Numbered from the stretch's first letter, positions 11,986 through 24,640 are shown. The stretch: DNA of 64,000 bases from Caprella mutica (GCA_947561585.1 CANNZV010001036.1:1-64000), one strand, 5' to 3'. Numbers and translations: made by a program. The notes: generated by a model from the sequence alone, not told the origin.

Positions 11986-12420
11986 AGTGTTCAACCAAAT
12001 TGCCTGAAATTTGTTGAAACGATTGGTCCGAGTCGTCCAGTGACCTGCTGCTAGAATTTTGGGAGCGACCCAGTCAAAGGTCAAGGTCATGGTCATTTAT
12101 AACTCAAAAGTATTGAACCATATTGCATGAAACGTAGTAAGACGATTGGTCAATATACAGGAACCATTTTGTTAGATTTTGGGAATGATTGGGTCAAAGG
12201 TCAAAGATCAAGGTCAAGGCCATTTGTAACTCAATAACTTCAAAAGTATTCAACCAAATTAATTGTCTAAAATTTGATGGAACAATCGGTCAATGTCCAG
12301 GAACGACCTGGTAGAATTTTGCAAGTGATCCGGTTAAAGGTCAAGGTCATTTATAACTCGATAATTCAAAAAGTATTGTACCCTATTGCATGATGCTTGG
12401 TGGGACGATTGATTATTATC
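11985..12420. repeat. Tandem-dispersed repeat with nuclear-receptor half-sites, about 3.5 copies of ~115 bp
   Basis: Units share AAAAGTATTCAACCAAATT, GACGATTGGTCAAT, TCCAGGAAC, GATTTTGGGA and a core AAAGGTCAAGGTCATTTATA. Cores lie at about 12072-12089, 12191-12215 and 12332-12349. The inverse of one unit occurs upstream of genes 4, 6 and 8. TCAAGGTCA matches the FTZ-F1 monomer consensus and GGGTCAAAGGTCA a DR1; binding is not shown by sequence alone. Confidence 0.75.
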
Positions 12421-12899
12421 CAGTTAGCAGTTTCTCTCTTTTCGATTTCTTTGTCTAGCCTCTTTTTATTAACTATATATCTTCTAGATGTTTAATATAA
12501 AAGATGGTCCATGATGAAATGATACTGAAGTCTCAAATCAAAATTTGTCGAATCCTTTTTCCAGAGTTAAATTTAAGGTGAGATATTTTTAATCTTCATT
12601 GGCCCCACCATAATATTTTCTCCAGGTAAATACGTTTCTCCACAATTAAGGAAACGTTTTGTTTTTAGCAACATTTGATGAAAACCTTTCCAGATATGCT
12701 AGTCAATCAAATTAGAGACGGTAGTAAATGAATAAGGACTCTTTTTACAACAACTGCATGATTATAATTCAAACAATTACGCACAGCCACCTAGTAATTT
12801 GTCTCCCTTAATTATAAAGCTGACTAGCATCTTTGTTCTTTTATTTACAAAGAAGTAGCCGTCATAATCTGTCTCGCAATATTCAGCCCTGAAAACGTA

Positions 12900-13730
12900 G
12901 CTTGTTTTGTGAGATAGAACTGAAGACTCAGCATGTTGTGTGAGATAGAACTGAAGACTCAGTATGTTGTGTGAGATAGAACTGAAGACTCAGCATGTTG
13001 TGTGAGATAGAACTGAAGACTCAGCATGTTGTGTGAGATAGAACTGAAGACTCAGCATGTTGTGTGAGATAGAACTGAAGACTCAGCATGTTGTGTGAGA
13101 TAGAACTGAAGACTCAGCATGTTGTGTGAGATAGAACTGAAGACTCAGCATGTTGTGTGAGATAGAACTGAAGACTCAGCATGTTGTGTGAGGTAGAACT
13201 GAAGACTCAGCATGTTGTGTGAGATAGAACTGAAGACTCAGCATGTTGTGTGAGATAGAACTGAAGACTCAGCATGTTGTGTGAGATAGAACTGAAGACT
13301 CTGCATGTTGTGTGAGATAGAACTGAAGACTCAGCATGTTGTGTGAGATAGAACTGAAGACTCAGCATGTTGTGTGAGATAGAACTGAAGACTCAGCATG
13401 TTGTGTGAGATAGAACTGAAGACTCAGCATGTTGTGTGAGATAGAACTGAAGACTCAGCATGTTGTGTGAGATAGAACTGAAGACTCAGCATGTTGTGTG
13501 AGATAGAACTGAAGACTCAGCATGTTTTGTGAGATAGAACTGAAGACTCAGCATGTTGTGTGAGATAGAACTGAAGACTCAGCATGTTGTGTGAGATAGA
13601 ACTGAAGACTCAGCATGTTGTGTGAGATAGAACTGAAGACTCAGCATGTTGTGTGAGATAGAACTGAAGACTCAGCATGTTGTGTGAGATAGAACTGAAG
13701 ACTCAGCATGTTTTGTGAGATAGAACTGAG
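12900..13730. repeat. 31-bp minisatellite, about 27 copies
   Basis: Unit GCATGTTGTGTGAGATAGAA followed by CTGAAGACTCA. Very homogeneous; rare variants are TTTTGTG for TTGTGTG and AGGTAG for AGATAG. Confidence 0.94.
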
Positions 13731-13739
13731 TACCCAGTA

Positions 13740-14750
13740 TGTTTTATAAGATAACACTCTGACAGCCCTATTAGGAAGCCATAGAATATCTTTAGCCCTG
13801 TAAACACATTCCTATTCACCACGCATCAGTTACACTAAATCTATGGGAAGATGATATATGGATTCTCTTCAGTAAAGCAAATAACGAAAAACAAATAACT
13901 GGCGTATGTTATAATATGCTAATGAGGTCTGCGTAAGATATATAAATAAATGTTAATATTTGAATATTTTATATAAACGGAGGAATAAAATAGAAATGAT
14001 ATATTGCCAAATGAATCGAGATGATCATTTTAATTTAGGTACATATTGTTAGAAGTTTTTTTTTCCAACTCATTGGTAAAAGTAAGTTGAATAGATACTT
14101 TGATTTGTTGATACCAGATGGTAGAGATTTTGGATACTTACACAACTTGAATTTATTGGAAGCTAAAAAGATTAATAAAAAATAAAAAAAACTTGAAATA
14201 GTATTTCAAATAGTAATGTATGTAATACTGATGGAACTTGATTATAAATATGCATACAAATGATATAAAATAATTTAGTATGTCAACTTTAATTCTTGCA
14301 GCAAGAAATGATTTCCATTTGTAATTTTGAATGTACATTTAATTACAGCTAAATTCATATACGATATCAAAGTAATTATGTCCACTAAGATGTTGACCTC
14401 ATTAGTTAAATGCATTTCATCTAAAATGAGGGTCACACAAAAAGTAGCATAGGAACGCCTCTCTTCTGTACTTGAATACAACATCATTTGCTTACATTTT
14501 TATTCTCTTTCTGATTATGAATGGTGTGGTACTAACCCCTTACTTCCTCTTTATCTTTTCAAGCCCTTTCTTCCCCTCATTCCCCACTAATGACGGGGGA
14601 GATTAAGGTTTGTTTGGGTCACGGTTAGGCAAGTTGTTCCACACATCGTCACGATCTGACAATCACGCTGCGCCGTAACTCCAAACGGTTAACACCGTGC
14701 GCTACAGAACGATCTTCATTTATAATTGTCACAAAATGAAACAAAGATAC
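13740..14750. other. AT-rich intergenic stretch, nothing recognised
   Basis: Two overlapping minus-strand open frames (14153-14487) are low-complexity and unsupported. A more GC-rich patch at about 14600-14710 was examined for tRNA features, but no A/B box pair or cloverleaf could be made. Confidence 0.4.
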
Positions 14751-14755
14751 ATGTA

Positions 14756-14975
14756 CAGTAAAACTCATGAGTTGTGAAGCACTTGAGTTATGAAGTTGTT
14801 TTCTATGTTTAAATTATAGAAAATGATATTTGCCAAGAATTTTGTTATAGTTACCCCTCAAAGACCATAGCTTCCTCCATGATTTCAATCATAGAATATT
14901 ATCTAGTGCACCTGAGATATGAAGTGGCTCAGAGTTATGAAGTAACCAATACTTCATAACTCAGGTGCATCACTG
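14756..14975. mobile_element. Mariner-type MITE (220 bp)
   Basis: CAGTAAAACTCATGAGTTGTG at the left and, inverted, CAGTGATGCACCTGAGTTATG at the right. TA flanks both ends. The motif GAGTTATGAAGT recurs inside at about 14785 and 14932, so the arms carry a sub-repeat. Confidence 0.72.
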
Positions 14976-15662
14976 TATTCTAATTTGGTCGCTTAGTCAT
15001 TAAGTGCCCGTTAAAAAACTACACTTGGGATCGTTAAAGACGTGTCGTTTCTCTAATTGGAAACAAAACAGTCACGCACGACCATAACCAAGAATGATGG
15101 CCGATGGTTATATTTTGAAACGTGTATCTTCATTATCTTTGATGGGTGCTCAATGCTCATGGCTACAGAACTGCATTCTATAATGATTTACAATTACATT
15201 TAATACAAGCATATATGTATAGAACGTTAACGTATGCTGAAATACAGACAATAACTATAGGTCTAATACTACAATATTCAGGGAAATAATGCTTCAGCTA
15301 TTTTATATAAAGTACTGGTGTATGGTCAAGTAAAAATGTGTATTTTTGTTTTATTTCATCCAATAAAAGTTTCGCAAATTGGTGGAATTTAAAATATTTA
15401 CAAAAAAAAAAAATCCTGGTATACTGTATTATTTTCATTATATTTTAGTTTTATGAAATTATTCATCAAATCCAATTATTGGAATAAAAACAATTCTAAT
15501 GAATATTAAAATATGAAACCTGTTGAAGATTCATTACATTAATTAATTTATTAATAGTTTATTGTAATATATATATGCTACAAGATTCACAATATACTTT
15601 GTTCTAAATAGAAAAAAACTTTCATGTGAAAATTAGTTAAATGTTGTAAATCAAATCTAAAA

Positions 15663-15862
15663 GTAGTACAATGGTATCAAACATATAAGTAAATAAAAAA
15701 GTAGTACAATGGTATCAAACATATAAGTAAATAAAAAAGTAGTACAATGGTATCAAACATATAAGTAAATAAAAAAGTAGTACAATGGTATCAAACATAT
15801 AAGTAAATAAAAAAGTAGTACAATGGTATCAAACATATAAGTAAATAAAAAAGTAGTACAAT
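15663..15862. repeat. 38-bp minisatellite, about 5 copies
   Basis: Unit GTAGTACAATGGTATCAAAC followed by ATATAAGTAAATAAAAAA. Copies are essentially identical, so expansion is recent. Confidence 0.9.
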
Positions 15863-15885
15863 ACTTAGTATTCTTGAGTTTTGAA

Positions 15886-16153
15886 TTTAAAATAAAAATT
15901 TAAAATAAAAATTTAAAATAAAAATTTAAAATAAAAATTTAAAATAAGAATTCAAAATAAAAATTTAAAATAAGAATTTAAAATAAGAATTTGAAATAAG
16001 AATTTAAAATAAGAATTTAAAATAAGAATTTAAAATAAGAATTCAAAATAAGAATTTAAAATAAGAATTTAAAATAAGAATTTAAAATAAGAATTTAAAA
16101 TAAGAATTTAAAATAAGAATTTAAAATAAGAATTTAAAATAAGAATTTAAATT
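15886..16153. repeat. 13-bp minisatellite (AATTTAAAATAAG), about 20 copies
   Basis: Begins with AATTTAAAATAAA units, passes through mixed copies and becomes uniform AATTTAAAATAAG. This polarity suggests spread of a variant from one side. Confidence 0.88.
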
Positions 16154-16401
16154 TTTTTTTTTTGAAAAAAGAAATTAAAATAAGATTTAGATTGATTGTT
16201 TTGCTGTACTATGATAGCACTATGTCCAAATTTTGAAGCTTTGGTGGGGTCATAGAAGATTAAGAGGGAAGAGAAGATTCTATGGCCAACTGCATTTTTT
16301 TTAGCAATGTATGAATATTAGACATGTACTGACAATAGAAAATTGTCAGTACAGAAGAAGTTTCTGAGAAAATGAATAATAATCCATAATTTCGACATTT
16401 C

Positions 16402-16613
16402 GGGTAAGTTACGAATTATCGGTCAGTACTACATCTTCGGTCATATAAGAAAAAACAATAAAAATTGTTATTATTACACAGTGCTATCTAATACTTCTGC
16501 AAACCCGGGTTTGCAGAAGTATTAGATAGCACTGTGTAATAAAAATAATATTTATATTGTTTTTTTTTGTATGACTGAAGATGTAGTACTGACCGATAAT
16601 TCGTAACTTACCC
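16402..16613. mobile_element. MITE-like element, GGGTAAG family, copy 2
   Basis: Ends GGGTAAGTTACGAATTATCG and CGATAATTCGTAACTTACCC are nearly perfect inverted repeats. The centre has a second hairpin built on GCAGAAGTATTAGATAGCAC. The right end is followed by TA. Confidence 0.82.
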
Positions 16614-16619
16614 TATACT

Positions 16620-18750
16620 CTCTATAGATGTAGGTCAATTTCAAATTTACTATTTAATTTTATATTTAACATAGAACTTTATATATATTTGATACATCTT
16701 GTAATTTTAATATTTAAATTAGGTATTTATTAATTTTCAATATTTCATTCAACAATTATTTATCATCTATTTAAACTACAGAAGAAATAATATTGAAGAA
16801 TAGGTACTAAATTATTTCCACTTAATAGAAACCGCAATAAAACCTCGGACAATTTTGCCTTTAGCCCTGGTAATCCCAGAGCATAAATTATGGTGGTATC
16901 ATAGACGAGTGTAGTCCTGTCAGATCTTCTATGTCCCCACCAATCACCATAACTTTTTCTAACTGTCGTAACTTAAGATCTACACCTGTACCTGACCAAT
17001 TAAAGTGAACTAGCATCAGTTCTCACCACGAAAGGAAATAAAGCAAGTTATATCATTTTTAGAGCACGTATACCTAGCTAGGCGTACTAAGTAACACCTA
17101 CCTAATACCTTTGACAAATTTACGTACTTTCTCAAACGGAGACAAAAAACAGAAACACGGAATAAGAAATCAAAATTATATTTATAATTCAAAAGAAATT
17201 ATTAACGATATACGCCTAAATGTACTGAACCATTTTTAATTTTATGGCTGGTGAAATAACTATCACCATTTCCAAGTCTTTTCCACTACGTAGGAACGCC
17301 TTGACTTACTGAACGTAATTCTCAGCATTGATTATTGTTGTTATTTTCCATAGAGCTTCAAATGGAATGAACGATCACTTCCTCCTATCAAATTAAAGAT
17401 GATTACATTCTATTTAATGCTTAAATGAGTGTAGTTAAAATGTAGCCGCAAACGAGGAAGGAAGCAATGGAATAGACACACAATTGCATTGTAAAACTTT
17501 GTCGTATTTTTCCAAAAAATATACAGCATATTGATTGATTCAAGAAAGTATAATAATCTAGATAATTATTAAAAAAAAAAAAAAATATGTAAAATTAAAT
17601 TAATGGTAAAATTTGTAAATAAATCATTGAAGTTAAAATTAAACTTCTACAATTTAAAGTTTTTAAAATCCCCATTTTAAGTAGCAGTATAAATTATATT
17701 CCACGGACCTTAAGGTTACCACTATAACACATATAAATCATAGTAGAAGGACTTCAGACCATTGGCAATGATTTCAATTATTTTACTAGGAAGCGAAAAT
17801 GAGTCAGTCACAAATTTCGAAGAAATGAAATAATTAGGTGTACATACATAGGGCAACTTTTGATTCATCGGATCATTCCACATTTTCGAAAAAAAAAATA
17901 TAATAATTAATTTTTTTTTTGTTATATCGCTTTTTTTCTTGTATGACCAAAGATGTGAAATTGACCGATAATTCGTAACATTTGATCCCCAAAAAATTAA
18001 GAAATAAAATTTTTCAGATCAAAATTCAAATATTTTCAAAATTATATCCCAGGTTATTCTATTTACTGCCTTTATTTTGGTTTTACTACTTTTACCTAAT
18101 CCTTATGAAATAGGTTTATAAATTAAATATTGTTTGATTACTTTTATCACTGGATAAAATACGTTGTTGAAATCGGACCAAATGTTCAATAATTAATGTA
18201 TATCTTCTTATATTTAGTGGTTTACTTTATATTTCTTTATAAAGTCATTGTGGTAACTAGCTATTAATTCTAATTGCTTAATAGTTACAGTACCAAGTAA
18301 ATAGTTTTTATTTCGTAACTAACAGCTCATTTAAAAAGGGTCTATAGTTAAAGTTGCATCATTTTGTTACCCGAAGCGATAATTAATCAAACGTATTGAG
18401 AAATACATTAAATTCTATAAAGTTATCAATGTGAATGGCTTTATTTATATTTTTTAGGAATTTCTTCCCATTAATTTTTATTATTTAATGATTTTAAAAA
18501 TTTTATTAATTTTATTTCAAATTTCATAAATTTTTGAAAAAATAGTGTTTCTCCATATTTTTTTGAAATATCTAATTTAAAAAAAAAGAATCGCAATTTT
18601 AAAAATCATTCCTAATATTCTTTAAAAATGTTAAATTTTCTAAAATTTAATATAATGATAAATTTATATAAGAAGTTTATATTATATGAAAATAGTAATT
18701 TTGTATTTATTTCTTACTCTCTATGTACAGCGGCAAAGTATCAATTGCAC
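16620..18750. other. AT-rich intergenic stretch with a decayed MITE fragment near 17870-17975
   Basis: A degraded right half of the GGGTAAG-family MITE is visible at about 17930-17975 (TATGACCAAAGATGTG, TTGACCGATAATTCG). Elsewhere there are only A/T runs. Confidence 0.45.
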
Positions 18751-18756
18751 AACTGA

Positions 18757-19235
18757 CTGTGCCTTCATCAAGTCACTGCTGTGCCTTCATCAAGTCACTG
18801 CTGTACCTTCATTAAGTCACTGCTGTGCCTTCATCAAGTCACTGCTGTGCCTTCATCAAGTCACTGCTCTACCTTCATTAAGTCACTGCTGTGCCTTCAT
18901 CAAGTCACTGCTGTGCCTTCATCAAGTCACTGCTCTACCTTCATTAAGTCACTGCTGTGCCTTCATCAAGTCACTGCTGTGCCTTCATCAAGTCACTGCT
19001 GTGCCTTCATTAAGTCACTGCTGTGCCTTCATCAAGTCACTGCTGTGCCTTCATCAAGTCACTGCTGTGCCTTCATTAAGTCACTGCTGTGCCTTCATCA
19101 AGTCACTGATGTGCCTTCATTAAGTCACTGCTGTGCCTTCATTAAGTCACTGCTGTGCCTTCATTAAGTCACTGCTGTGCCTTCATTAAGTCACTGCTGT
19201 GCCTTCATTAAGTCACTGCTGTGCCTTCATTAAGT
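18757..19235. repeat. 22-bp minisatellite (GTGCCTTCATCAAGTCACTG), about 21 copies
   Basis: Two variants, TCATCAAG and TCATTAAG, are interspersed; TCATTAAG is fixed at the right end. It is followed by four copies of a 10-bp CAATCACTGC unit to about 19285. Several plus-strand frames stay open only because the unit contains no stop; they are artefacts. Confidence 0.93.
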
Positions 19236-19561
19236 CACAGCTACAGTGCAATCACTGCCAATCACTGCCAATCACTGCCAATCACCTTCCTTTACCTGCT
19301 CCACATTGTTTCATTTCTCTTCCAGAGAAGATTTTCACCATCTTCAGTAATCTGATATCAGAAAAAAGAGATGTGTTCTATAAGGGAGATAGAGGGGGGG
19401 GGGGGGGGAGAGGTTAAATGAACACGTGTTTGAACTAAATACGAATAGGGTAAGTTCCGAGTTATCGGACGGTTCCACATTTTCAGTCACGTAGGTAACT
19501 CATATATAATATTTATTCTATTTTTATCTATATATTAATACGATAGAGTGTGTTGTAGTGT

Positions 19562-20227
19562 GTACTATGAATGCGTATTCAAGCGATTTTTCGCACTGAC
19601 GACTTCTGATGAAAATCAAACTCATGCTTTCCAATGGGAATGGTTGCAGTGGCAGCGATTTAGTCGTCAGAATACGTACGAAGTCGTCAGAACAACTTCA
19701 GCGTTCAAATGAGTTTGATTTTTTCTTTCGACTAGCGACAGATTCGGTCATTTTTGTGTTTAATTCTCTTACTTTCGATTGCTGTTACTGTTTACCCATG
19801 CGTGTTTTGGAAATATATTATTAGATACTATCAGGAATAATACAGATATTATTTATAATATATATTTGTTTATATAAATGCTTGAATTGGTTGTTACTCT
19901 CTACAATTTTTAAAATAAAATTGAATATCCTTTAATAGTTATATAAAAAAAATTCTCCTTATTTTCCTATTAGGGTATTTCAATAATTTTGTGCAGTGAA
20001 AATAATAATCAAATTAGCGTTGCGTCAATTATTTCTGAGTCACACAGGTAGGTTTTCAATTCCTCCCGAACATTATATCAAATAAACATAGTTTAGACCA
20101 CAATATTAATTGGGCAGAAACATACTGACGATCAGAAATCGCGTACAGTGTAACCACTTCTCACTGACGATCAGTTCTGACGATATCGTCAGTGCTAAAA
20201 ATCGCTCGAATATGCATCCATAGTAAC
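19562..20227. mobile_element. Foldback element of about 665 bp
   Basis: The left arm (TACTATGAATGCGTATTCAA, GCGATTTTTCGCACTGACGA) is found inverted at 20181-20227 (TCGTCAGTGCTAAAAATCGC, TGCATCCATAGTA). Further CTGACGA/TCGTCAG motifs lie inside both arms. No transposase frame; non-autonomous. Confidence 0.6.
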
Positions 20228-20521
20228 CGTACTCTCAGTTCGTCACTTGCTATACAGGGTGACCCACAAAAAAGTGTACCCATTGATACATTGAGAAAAA
20301 ATGACACCATTTTAATATTATTCATGAAAAGGATAAAATATTTGAAATATCATGAATAAATTAGATTTTAGTTTTAATAAACTTTGAATTTATTTAATAT
20401 TAAACTGATAATCTATTTATTTGTTTAGTCTGTATCGTACATACAGATTAACAATCAAAATATTTATATATATAATATAGAATTTTTTAAAAACGAAAAC
20501 AAATGTATTCAAATGAAATAG

Positions 20522-20730
20522 ATTACGGTGGGGAAAGTGGAGGTGGGGGTAGTGAAGGTGGGGGAAGTGGAGGTAGGGAAAGTGGAGGTGGGGAAAATGT
20601 TGGTGGGGAGAATCGTAGGTGTGGGAATTGAAGGTGGGAGAAGTGATGATTGGTGGGTGAAGGGTTGTTGGGGAAAGTGGAGGTGGGGGTAGTGAAGGTG
20701 GGGGAAGTGTAGGTGGAGGAAGAGAAGGTA
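20522..20730. repeat. G-rich imperfect minisatellite (GTGGAGGTGGGGAAA type)
   Basis: Purine-rich on the + strand with units of 12-18 bp that vary in length. Repeated GGTGGGG runs make it a possible G-quadruplex region. The minus-strand Pro/Thr/His frame across it is an artefact of the repeat. Confidence 0.8.
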
Positions 20731-20956
20731 AATAATGGAGCTTAAATATAACATTAGTTTAGGTAAAAGGTTCTATGGTGATAATATTCAAAGAATGAAA
20801 TGAACTGTTGCTACTTCAATAATTTATTAAATTGAATTTACTCTCCATAATTAGCTCCCCCGGTCATTGAGCCCCCTGTTTTTTAATCCTTATTTACCTA
20901 TATTATTTAATCCTTATTGACACTTTTGTAGTTGATTAAACATAAAATATATGTAT

Positions 20957-21056
20957 AGAGGGGGGCGTGCCGCCCCCCAAATCCCCCTTCCAGGTCATTA
21001 AACAATCATGAAGTGTGCAGTACAAAAGACTAGCAGATACAACAAACTACATTAGC
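20957..21056. repeat. Dispersed repeat, second copy of the 3455-3545 block
   Basis: Shares CCCTTCCAG, ATTAAACAATCATGAAG and ACAACAAACTA with the gene 1 intron 2 copy, again beside a short C-run. Confidence 0.6.
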
Positions 21057-21125
21057 AACTCTCAGTTATTTCTATCTAAGTAATTCTTCATTTGTTTAAC
21101 TAGGTAAATAAGAATTAAAAAAAAG

Positions 21126-21556
21126 GGAGGGGGGGGGGGGGGAAAGCTCGTGACCGGGGGGCTTATGACTTAGGGGGGCTCGTGATCGAGGGGGCTTATG
21201 ACTTAGGAGGGGCTCGTGATCGAGGGGGCTTATGACTTGGGGGGGCTCGTGATCGAGGGGGCTTATGACTTAGGGGGGCTCGTGATCGAGGGGGCTTATG
21301 ACTTAGGGGGGCTCGTGATCGAGGGGGCTTATGACTTAGGAGGGGCTCGTGATCGAGGGGGCTTATGACTTAGGGGGGCTCGTGATCGAGGGGGCTTATG
21401 ACTTAGGGGGGCTCGTGATCGAGGGGGCTTATGACTTAGGGGGGCTCGTGATCGAGGGGGCTTATGACTTAGGGGGGCTCGTGATCGAGGGGGCTTATTT
21501 GACTTAGGAGGGGCTCGTGACCGGATGAGCTCTTGACCCTTCCCCCCCCCCCCCCG
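21126..21556. repeat. 33-bp G-rich minisatellite bounded by a G-run and a C-run
   Basis: About 11-12 copies of a 33-bp unit containing GGCTCGTGATCGAGGGGGCT and TATGACTTAG. A poly-G run starts at about 21126 and a poly-C run lies at about 21541-21556, so the array is enclosed by an inverted homopolymer pair. The minus-strand Arg/Pro/Ser frame over it is an artefact. Confidence 0.88.
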
Positions 21557-21559
21557 GTA

Positions 21560-22470
21560 CAAACGTGTATACACAAAATCTTTTTTCAGTTGTCGACGAG
21601 AATACACGTCAAAAACTTTACCTTTAAAAACCTGCTACATACGTAATACATACTCGTCAATTTTTAGTCTTTACTGCTTGGTATTTGGTAACAATTGTAA
21701 TAGAAATTAAAAAGGTTTATTTTCTTTTTACATTTCGAAATAAAATTTGAAAAAAATTAAGAAAATATGGTGCAACAAAATATGGTTTATAGACAAAGGT
21801 ATTTTCAAAATAAAAATTAAACCACAAAAATGGGAAGAAGAAATAATCACAAACTGTTTTCTTAACCAGCATCAAAAATACTATATAGAACCGAAATAAA
21901 AAATAGTCTGAAAAATTAACTTTTTTAACAAAAAAATTGTTGCGGAAGGTGTCTAACTGTTTGACAGACTGACACGTTGATATTTATTGATTAGACCATA
22001 ACAAAACCTATTTGTTTATTTCTTAATTCCGTGGAATTTCCATGGGTTCCAGCTAGTTTTAACTAATATCTGTGCAGATAGGTACCATGGGTAACAATTC
22101 AATTAAAAGTTAATTAACAATTATTATATAAATTTTCCTTACCTGACCGAAAATGTAGACCCATCCGAAAACTCGGAATATATATCCCTGTTATATTTGA
22201 TGGAACTGATTAAAAAGTTTAAAATATAAATATGAAAATATACTCGTGATATCATTATATGTGATTTGAAAAATAATTTTATTTACTTATCATTTATATT
22301 ATTTTACACTCATATCATTGATGTGTTTAATTTAATTTTTGATTGATTTAAACTTAACGGAATTTCCAACTTTTATCTTCAACAGAATCTTAAAAAAATA
22401 TCTTCAACGTTTATCTTTTTGTAGCCCTCTTGATGATATATAATTTTTTGATCTATATTTTGAAGCCAAT
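21560..22470. other. AT-rich intergenic stretch; possible element end at 22141-22187
   Basis: The only structured sequence is at 22141-22187, which in reverse complement resembles 19447-19500 (see findings). The rest is anonymous. Confidence 0.4.
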
Positions 22471-22634
22471 GGTAAGTTCTTAATTATCGGTCAGGTCCAC
22501 ATTTTCGGACACGTAAGAGAAAAATATCTACCTAATAATAATTATTAATTTTTATTTTAATTGGGGTATCATGGATACCGATAATTAAGAACTGACCGAT
22601 AATTAAGACCTGACCGATAACTAAGAACTTACCC
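22471..22634. mobile_element. MITE-like element, diverged GGGTAAG family, copy 3
   Basis: Left end GGTAAGTTCTTAATTATCGG pairs with the right-end segment ACTAAGAACTTACCC. The right end carries the sub-terminal motif GACCGATAATTAAGA about three times in tandem. Confidence 0.65.
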
Positions 22635-22836
22635 TATATTTATTTATAAATATCTACTTATTTTATAGGTTTTTCTATATTCTATTCTTATTAATTAATT
22701 TTAATATTTGGAAAGTCAGTATAAAAATATAAAAAAATAGATTTAAAAGAATTTAGTAAATTATTCTTTAAAATTAAAAGAATTTAATAAATCATTTTTT
22801 AAAATTAACCTCACTCAAATTATATAATTAATATTA

Positions 22837-23036
22837 GAGTAAATTCCAAGTTGTCAGACAGTTCCATAATTTCGATGATTTAGGAAAAAACGATATAATA
22901 ATATTAATTTCACTAGGATTTGTTGAGTAAAAACAACCAACCCTGGTTTGTTGTTTTTTAGTGAAATAATTATTTTTATATTTTTTTTCTTATATGTCCG
23001 AAGATGTGGCACTGACCGATAATTCAGAACTTACCC
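22837..23036. mobile_element. MITE-like element, diverged GGGTAAG family, copy 4
   Basis: The right arm (TGTCCGAAGATGTGGCACTG, ACCGATAATTCAGAACTTAC) is well kept; the left arm (GTAAATTCCAAGTTGTCAGA) is mutated. The centre has its own hairpin (TTTCACTA, ACAACCAACCCTGGTTTGTTG). Confidence 0.62.
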
Positions 23037-23039
23037 TAA

Positions 23040-24640
23040 AACTCTATTAAATAATTAGAATCTTTTTTAATTCGTTTTTTTTTCTCTTTTTCTATCATTT
23101 TGTATAATAATTAATTTGTCAAATTATTTATTAGTATAAATTACATTCCGGGGAAATGAGGTTAATTTAGTTTAAATCTAATAAACAATTACTGATTATT
23201 TGGAACCAGAATTATGATTACATTCTAAAATTGAAAAGAAATGTAAAGATAATTATAATATTGTTCTAGTTACTGTATATTGAACGATAATTACATGTAA
23301 AATACTAGTATAATTAAAAAATCTGAATGATCAAATTTTTAATAAATTCTTTTTTGTAATTTGAAGTTTACAACGAAAGTGCTTATTTACAACGTAAATA
23401 ATTTTTTTAAATAACAGCCTCCGCTACAATAATTAATGATCCTCATTTTTCATACTATTCAGAAATATTTTGAAATATTCAAACCTGGTTGACTTTTATT
23501 AATGGATGGCATAATTAATGGTCCTAACATGAAATAATGAAAAGGAATTTAATTTTGGGACCAATTTGATAGGTTATATTTTTTTTATTAAAGTTCAGAA
23601 TAATCAGAAACATCAGTCTCTTTTTTTTTATCCAAAAAACAAGATGAAGGAACGAATATTGGTTATCATTATTTCTCATAACCTATTTCTTCATTGTTGC
23701 TCAATAATGAAAAGGAAATTAATTGAAAATAAGTAAAACTCATACAAGTTGAATCCAATGAAACTACATTGCAATCAACAATTAAAAAGTTGAATTATAA
23801 ATAACAGCTTTTTCAACATCTGCTTTTTTCTGCTCATTGAAGTGTGTCTAATGCTCTGTTGATTCAAGAATTTCATAATTTCACTGTAAACTTTAAATAA
23901 AGAAGAAATAATGAATTGGAAAGTTCATCGATATCATTATGGTTTATCAACTGAAATGTTCATTCAATCTGGAATATTTGCACAAACGTAAATAAATAAG
24001 TTATACAAATAGTTTTCATTTCATCTAACTATTTATGATGTTTAACATTATTGTAATACGTATACCTAGAAAATCTCGGCAATGTAGTAATCTATACATA
24101 TATAAATATATATCAGGGACCATCCTTCACTGTATGTGTATAACAATTCTGAACACAATAACATAATTCTTAAAGGGAGTATGTATACGTTTTACGATGT
24201 CAATACCATATTGTTGAGTCTATAAATAGATAATTGAATACATAAAATGATATTATAATCAGTTCCGTTGTATTAGATTCTATATTGAAATCGAGTTGAT
24301 GGAATTATAGCATTGCATTCATTTTAGTTTTTTCTGAAATTTTAAAATTTTACATGGAAAATGTAAGTAATTTTTAGTATTCAGAGTCTTAATGGTAACT
24401 AGAATTTAAGTTTTTGGGAGAGGGAATTCTATATATAATATGAATTTAATTTTAGTTCTCGTTTGATTTAATTATGTACAATTTCTAAATGTGACATTTT
24501 TGTTATTATTACAAGATGTTAGTAATTTTAAGTATTTAGTACTTTAATGGAGATTAGAGGGAGAGGGAGTATTTGGTTCTAACATTCTGGGTCAGCGGAA
24601 GCAAGGTCACGGGGCGGATCTGCTTCACTTTACAGTCACT
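23040..24640. other. AT-rich intergenic stretch, nothing recognised
   Basis: No open frames of note and no defined repeats up to the conserved promoter of gene 2. Confidence 0.4.

Noticed and set aside
14600..14710. Possible tRNA-like GC-rich patch
   Set aside because: No cloverleaf, anticodon arm or paired A and B boxes could be built.
18686..19167. Overlapping 128-145-codon plus-strand frames with Cys/His/Leu repeats
   Set aside because: Several frames are open at once over the 22-bp minisatellite. The peptides are repeat translations, not proteins.
20256..20320. Mariner-like end CAGGGTGACCCACAAAAAAG as a full element
   Set aside because: Only one end was seen; no inverted partner was found within several kb, so it is at most a fragment.
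21329..21607. 92-codon minus-strand Arg/Pro/Ser repeat frame
   Set aside because: Translation of the 33-bp G-rich array; arises from the repeat unit.
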